Shown here in pieces: positions 58,401 to 64,000 of a DNA stretch of 64,000 bases. How positions within the stretch are numbered: position 1 is the first letter of the stretch; every line of letters begins with the position of its first letter. The stretch lies in the NCBI GenBank assembly GCA_025331445.1, contig JAIWNE010000028.1, forward strand, positions 62,001 through 126,000, in the 5' to 3' direction. Source of the stretch: Blakeslea trispora. Its lineage: Eukaryota > Mucoromycota > Mucoromycetes > Mucorales > Choanephoraceae. The position numbers and the translations under genes were made by a program. The notes beneath the pieces were generated by a model that was not told where the DNA came from, did not search any database, and saw only the letters and a program-made list of their open reading frames with translations.

Positions 58401-59554
58401 ATTATGATATTCTGTGACTTTTCTAGTTTCTTGTAATTAAAAGAAAAAGAAAAAAGAAGTTTATGAAAAAAGGGAATAGAAAAAAAAAAAGAAAAGGTGA
58501 AAGATAAACGCGCCTAAATAATTACTAATGGTGTCTTTTTTTTTTTTACTTTGCATTGGAGTCCCAAAGTCACAGCTTAGGAAAATTCATTACAGTTCAA
58601 GCACCAATCAAATTACAGCCTTTGCGGTCCCTTTGTCCTTGAGAAATTTCAAGCTTCGAAAAAAAAGGGGGGGGGGACATTTATGCATCCTTTGTCTCTC
58701 GAGTTTTTCTATTATGCCTACAATGAACTAATTGAAAACGTTCTCTTTGTTTAACACTCTCGAGACTCAATTAAGCCGACCGAGTTTAATCCTCGAGAAA
58801 TGGTAGATAAAATTATTATCTCCTTCCTTTCTTTTGAAGTCAAATAAAGAGAATGGGGGGGGGGGTAGGGAATCGTTTAGAAAAATCTCAATACTGCTTA
58901 TGAAACTAAATTACGAAAAGGGCTTATTGTGTTTTCTATTGAAAAGAAGAAGGAGAGAATGATAAACTCGCAATCATAAGTAAGTTCATTGTCTACTAAC
59001 TGTCTTGACTTCTAATCATATTAAAATAGTAGTAATTGGGTCAAATAAACAAACAATTACAGTTTGCTAAACATCCCCCTAAAAAAAACCCTATTGCCAA
59101 ATACTTGGCTGAGTAGATTGATTTTACTTTCATTCCTTTGCTTTGTAGCGCAGTGCGCATGTTGACCTTTTCTTAATATTCCCTTCAATAAATAGAAACT
59201 GCCAAGAAGTTCTTGTTCATATCGTCAAGAAAAAGGAAATGGCAAGATATTGTTGTTTTAAGCCTTATAGGATGATGGTGTGTCTTTTAGGCTGCACTTT
59301 AAGAAAAAAAAAAGAGAGAGGGAGAGGCTACGACAGGTTAAAGCAAAAATGTAATACATTTGGATCATCTTTTACAGATTTGGTCCAACCCGTTTCAGAA
59401 GCCGCTTTTCTTATAGGCTACACAACAAATCTATTTCCAGAAACAGACTACACCTGCTCTCTCTTTCTCTCTCTCTCTCTTTTTCTCTTGCTCTTGTTCT
59501 AGCTTACATATAACTATCGCCTCGATCTTCAACAGAATACCCTAAAACAAAAGC
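58401..59554. promoter_or_regulatory. Divergent CRM1/UNC13-like promoter region
   Basis: About 1.15 kb between two head-to-head starts. It contains two poly-G runs (58667-58676 and 58855-58865), T/C tracts (59457-59500) and no supportable gene. A plus open frame at 59239-59502 is low complexity and was not called. Confidence 0.5.
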
Positions 59555-62500
59555 ATGTATTCACCGACCTCACCTACGTTTCGACGTGTTGGAGGTAGCT
59601 CAAGAAGAGCACCTCGACCCCTTAACCCAGCACTTGTCTATGATTACACTCTTCGTTGTGCCATCCACGCATGTCTAGAACAACACAACAAGCAAAAGTC
59701 AACTCAACTACAACCTCCGGCCAGAAGTACGCTCAACAGACACTCGGTTCATTTGGGCGGCATGAGTGATGTGCTGGGTAACTTGGCAGATAAGCTGACA
59801 GGTGACGAAGCCACCATCAGTAAGGACAAACTGACCAAGCCCGTGGTGGTCGGGCTGATGAGACGACTGGATGACATCAAGGAAGGCAAAGACATCTCCA
59901 AACCAGAATATCGTGACCGTCGTTTCCTGTTGATCACCAAGCAAGTGCGTGATGCTGTCAAGAAACACCGGTTTCGTCCTCAGGGTTCCATTAATGATTT
60001 AGTGGTTACCTTTTTACGTATCAGTGAAACCGAAGTCAAGAAGATGGATCCAAACCCAGCTGTTTGGTTCAAGGAATTGGATCGTTATGTTGTCTTGTTT
60101 ACAGAGGTACTGTTACATGTCTTGACCGAGGATGCTCCTCATAGTGCCTCTCCTGAATTAATCGAGACACTGAGTAAGTCGATTGTACCACCTAAATCAA
60201 GAAGGCAACAACAACAGGATCACCGAAAGAGTATGATGATGATGCAGAGCAATACAGTGGATATCATCGATGTCATTGAACAGTTTCCTATGGTTCAGAC
60301 TGTCAAGACCCTTTTTCAGATTGAAGATTCAATTCATCGACAAAAAATACGGGAGCTACATGCTATCTGTACAGAATCTGTAAGTTAAATAGAGAGAGAG
60401 AGGGAAAATAGGCTGGTTAAACAGCTTTGTCCTATGTATTTTGACAGCTTCTTTTGTTTTCTTTCTATAGAATTTCTTTTTAGATCTAAAGCAATTGACA
60501 AACGCTGTCAATTCAAATCAACCATTCCCAGGTAGAAGAGAGGATTTTGCTAGTCAACAAGCATATGATACTTGGGCTGGAAGAGAAAGAAAATATCTAA
60601 ATGGCTTGATGACCATCATGGTGAACAGTCCAGCTGCCTTGAATATTGGCAATGAACAAGATGTAGGTTCCACCAACCTACTCTCAAGCACAGGCTTCGG
60701 TAAAAGGTCAAATGAACTCAAACGCATGTCCATCTATACAAATACAACCAATTATAATGACGATGTAATTTTTATCTTTCAGCAACCTTGATAGCCCCAC
60801 TAATTTCTCTCTCTTTGTAATAGAACCCATATACCTTTATTCCTAATGACCCTCGATCTTATTTTCGATTATTAATGAACATGTGCGTTGATTTAGACAC
60901 TAGAGTTTCGCCTGATGCTGAGCGCGCCAAGTCCAGTGTTTTGTCACAAGCATCCGAAGACCTATTAAGAGAATGTTGGAAGACTTGGCGCCTTTCTCAG
61001 CCATTCAGAGCCGTGCTTTATTTGGAAATAATCAAAAACCGTATGGACACCGAAGAGTATCAGGGCGAGATTGATATTATTGAAGCAAGGGATGCTATGC
61101 GTGCATTAGACAAATGTATCAAAGAAAATGAAATTCGAAACTGGACAATCAACGATGTAAGTCACTCTCTCGACAAGTGATAACCAGTTTATTTAATTCC
61201 TTTTGTAAAATAGCATGAAAATTTGCTTCGTGTATTTGAAGGCTTAAATGAAACCTGTTTACGCTCTTTAGCAGAATCGTTTTCTCAATACTGGCGTATA
61301 AAGTAAATGGTTTTTAGGTGAACTGAACTAGCGTGTTGTTGACTTTTTTTTGTTTAGATCTGATTTTGTAAAAGAGCAAGTAGGCTTATTAGATGCCATC
61401 TATGATAGTCCTGCTTATTTGGAGCAACATCCTGATCCATCAAGTCAGTTTGGTATGCTTGAAGAAGCCATTGCTGTAAGTTGACAGAAATCAATTGATT
61501 TGACTTTTTTAAAGGAGAAAGAAGAAAGATTATTTTCTAAGCATGTTAGCTTGTCTATAGGGTGCAGCTGTTTCTCGTTGGAGAGTGTTGGAAAAATCTT
61601 TATTGGATCCTAAGAATGACGATATGACCAACCTGATGAACTTGGCTGACAAACTTATCAAGGAGTTAGTCAGTGTTACCAAAAAGTTCAAAAAGCCTTT
61701 GAAAGGGTAAAGTAAAGCAATTTTGTGTTGGATGATGTTCGAGTATTAAAATTGAAGTGAGGGGTTAGTACACTGCATTTACCTGGAGTTGTCATGGCTC
61801 GTCAAATGCCCTTTTTCGTACTAGAAATAGAAAACTGGGCATTCCAGCCTGAAGCAAGAAATGCTCCTATCGACTTGACTTTTCAACTGTACGATAAAGT
61901 CCTTACACTCAAAAGACTCTATGATCAATATGGTCCCAAGTAATGTGGTTTCTATATATACACACAACAGAAGAAAAGAACTAAATTATTCAACACGAAT
62001 ATAGACAAAAGTCAGCGTTATTTAAAGTGGAATCTTGGTTTCTGCTTCATGTACGTCGTTGGTTGATGACAACAGCTGGTGAAACACCTGAATGGGTCAA
62101 GAATGCTATTAAGCAAGATGAAGTAAGCTATTCAGATATGATTTTAACACAAATAACCAATTCACCTCCCTTTCTCTGTGTCAGTTCAAGCCCATCAGTG
62201 AAACGACAATGCATTCCTCATCAATTGTTGATTTATTTTCCATGTTTCATCAAGCTGTTGATTTTGTACAAAAGCTAGAATGGCCAAATGGGTTGCAAGA
62301 ATGTCGCTTCAATACAGCCTTATCTAAAGTGATTGGTGTTGCCCTGGAGCAATACACAACAGAACTAGAGGACATGATCTCAATGGATATCTATCCGCGT
62401 GCCTACCGTTTAGAAGCTAACAGCTCGAATATCAGTATTTTCGATAGAGCTCGTCATCAACTGATTGGCAATCGCTCGCATAACAAAGGTGGAGAAGAGC

Positions 62501-64000
62501 CCTATGATTTCCTAGCAGAGGTGAGTCACAAGACAATGAGTGAGAAAGAGAGGGAAGCCAAACGTTATGTTATAGACTTGTGTCAAAATCAACAATATTG
62601 AGGCTGCAAGATTCAAACTAGATCGACTCTACCAAAATATGGATGTAGATGAAATAGCTCAGGAAATGAGAGAATATGAATCACAACTGCCACCAGCCAC
62701 CACAGAAAAGACAACTGACCAAGAGACAAATTACATGTATTCTATCAAGATTGTGCGTGCAGAAAATTTGCCTCCTGCAGATAATAATGGTCTGAGCGAC
62801 CCCTATATCGTACTAGAGATTGACTCAAAACCAATCGCCAGAACAAGGACAGTGTATGAGACGTTGAATCCTCGATGGGATCAAGTGTTTGATATCTGGT
62901 TGAAGGATGAAACAGTGGATGTGTTGGCACTTGTGTATGATGAAGATGTTATTGGTGCAGATGAAGAGTGTGGTGGTGTTTGGTTTAAGTTGGGTCCCTC
63001 ATACTATGGTGATTTCCAGACACATGAGTTGGTACTCAATTTCAATCCTCAAGGCAAATTAGTGTTGCGTATTAGTATGGAAGGTGAAAAAGACGACATC
63101 CAATTTTGGTTTGGTAAAGCTTTCCGTGTCTTGAAGCGTGCCGAAAACGATGCGGCAGGACTAATGGTTGATAAGATGGGCGGTTATTTCCGTCAGATCT
63201 TGAATCGAAAGTCTTTAGACAAGCTGTTGGGAAAAGAGCGAAGTTTCTTCTCTTCCTTTTCTCGATCCAATAAGCATGTGGACCCCACACTTCAGGATTG
63301 TGAAGATGCTATAGCTCCTCTTTTGGATTATTTGGAAGTCAATCTAAAGACGCTGAACGACAATCTGTCCGAAACAAATATGCAACTGGTCATTTTGAGA
63401 ATTTGGCGCGAAATTTTGCTTTGTCTGGAAAATGTCTTGTTGCCTCCCTTATCAGAACAGCTTTCTGAGCTAAAACCTTTAGATGATTACGAATTCCATG
63501 TGGTCTACAAATGGCTTGAGGTAAGAAAGAAGTTTCTTTGTTTCTAAATGAGTCAAATGTTGACATTTTTGCGAATAGCTTTTGAAAGTATTGTTTAATG
63601 GTGGTGAGGATGGTGATGCTGTTCCGTTAGATAAACTAGAGAACTCTCAGTACTATGCTCTTTTGGCTATCAATGTAGCCTATAACTTAGAGACAGATCA
63701 GCTGATTGAAGGCTACAACAATACAGTCAAAAATCAACTCGAGCTCAAATTACGAGGTGGTCGAAAAGCCGATCGAAGCCGGTCAGTCTATCATTCTAAA
63801 AACACGGTTCGAAAGAGAAAGTCGGGCGCCAAGAAGTCTGTGTCCATTGACTTGCCCAACAGTGATACCATTCTTCGTATTCTTCGTATGAGATCAGGCA
63901 AAAAAGTGCGTGAGTTCCTTCGTGCCGAGTTTGAGAAGCGTAATGATCCTACAGCTTATTTAAGTAATGAAGGCAGTAAAGATCAAGCTGCCACTTCAGC
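59555..64000 (+). CDS. UNC13/Munc13-like C2-domain protein (partial, runs off window)
   Basis: Eleven exons visible: 59555-60379, 60471-60764, 60824-61156, 61214-61302, 61358-61475, 61561-61706, 61769-61939, 62005-62122, 62185-62520, 62576-63520 and 63579 to the edge, giving 1265 residues so far. Fungal relatives are Git1 and Ync13 in S. pombe, involved in vesicle exocytosis and cell-wall integrity at septation. Seen: an N-terminal helical region with VVGLMRRLDDIKEGKD, MHD1-like parts, FLAETCVKINNIEAA (typical of the MUN region), then a C2 domain at about 864-975: YSIKIVRAENLPP, NGLSDPYIVLEIDSK, VYETLNPRWDQVFDIWL, and the loop YDEDVIGADEE with acidic residues likely binding calcium and lipid. 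MHD2-like sequence follows (KSVSIDLPNSDTILRIL). The end lies outside the window. Confidence 0.9.

Noticed and set aside
59239..59502. 87-residue plus frame upstream of the UNC13-like gene
   Set aside because: Simple Ser/Leu tail from a T/C tract and no intron joins it in frame to the gene; treated as promoter/leader sequence.

Overview
The window is fungal nuclear DNA, most likely from an early-diverging filamentous fungus of the Mucorales/Mucoromycota type. The evidence is an AT-rich sequence with long T/C-rich promoters and poly(A)/poly(T) runs, and genes cut by many short introns (mostly 45-65 nt, nearly all GT-AG). The gene set is purely eukaryotic and includes a GUP1-type MBOAT protein, an AreA-type GATA factor, a GT49 enzyme and a catalytically degenerate RNase III with dsRNA-binding domains, which I associate with basal fungi. 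I rebuilt about 88 introns in 26 genes. Exon sums are multiples of three in every complete gene except two, where a single-base frame problem remains.

Left block (1-25 kb) is gene-dense. In order: the tail of an unknown gene (+); GUP1 (-); ATG4 autophagy protease (+); NECAP endocytic adaptor (+); BTG/Tob (+); a 74-residue two-helix membrane protein (-); SF3A3/Prp9 splicing factor (-); NAA35/Mak10 of NatC (+, with an apparent frameshift); a PPR protein (-); PEX11 (-); a kanadaptin-like FHA protein (+) that overlaps tail to tail with a Nudix protein (-); a PSP1-domain protein (+); an AreA-like GATA factor (+); and an R3B2-like atypical RNase III (-).

The middle (25-38 kb) is gene-poor. It holds one seven-exon methyltransferase (+), a 48-nt poly(A) run, an 8-bp tandem repeat and a decayed DIRS-type reverse transcriptase on the minus strand. 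From 38 to 48.7 kb genes return: bHLH (+), a Myb plus C2H2 zinc-finger protein (+), a two-RRM protein (-), a twin-CX9C protein like NDUFAF8 (-), AP-3 sigma (+), a septin-like GTPase (-) and a LARGE-type GT49 glycosyltransferase (-). A second gene-poor gap spans 48.7-53.1 kb. The right end has MOB4/phocein (+), exportin-1/CRM1 (-) and a UNC13-like C2 protein (+) that runs off the window.

The genes form no operon or cluster; neighbours share only divergent promoters or convergent 3' ends. Recurrent themes are membrane traffic (NECAP, AP-3 sigma, UNC13-like, ATG4, PEX11, septin) and RNA handling (SF3A3, RRM protein, PPR, RNase III, exportin-1). I found no convincing tRNA, rRNA, snRNA or CRISPR. 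The most unusual items are the degenerate RNase III gene, three GC-AG introns sharing the donor G|GCAAGT, the NAA35 frameshift and the Myb/zinc-finger fusion.
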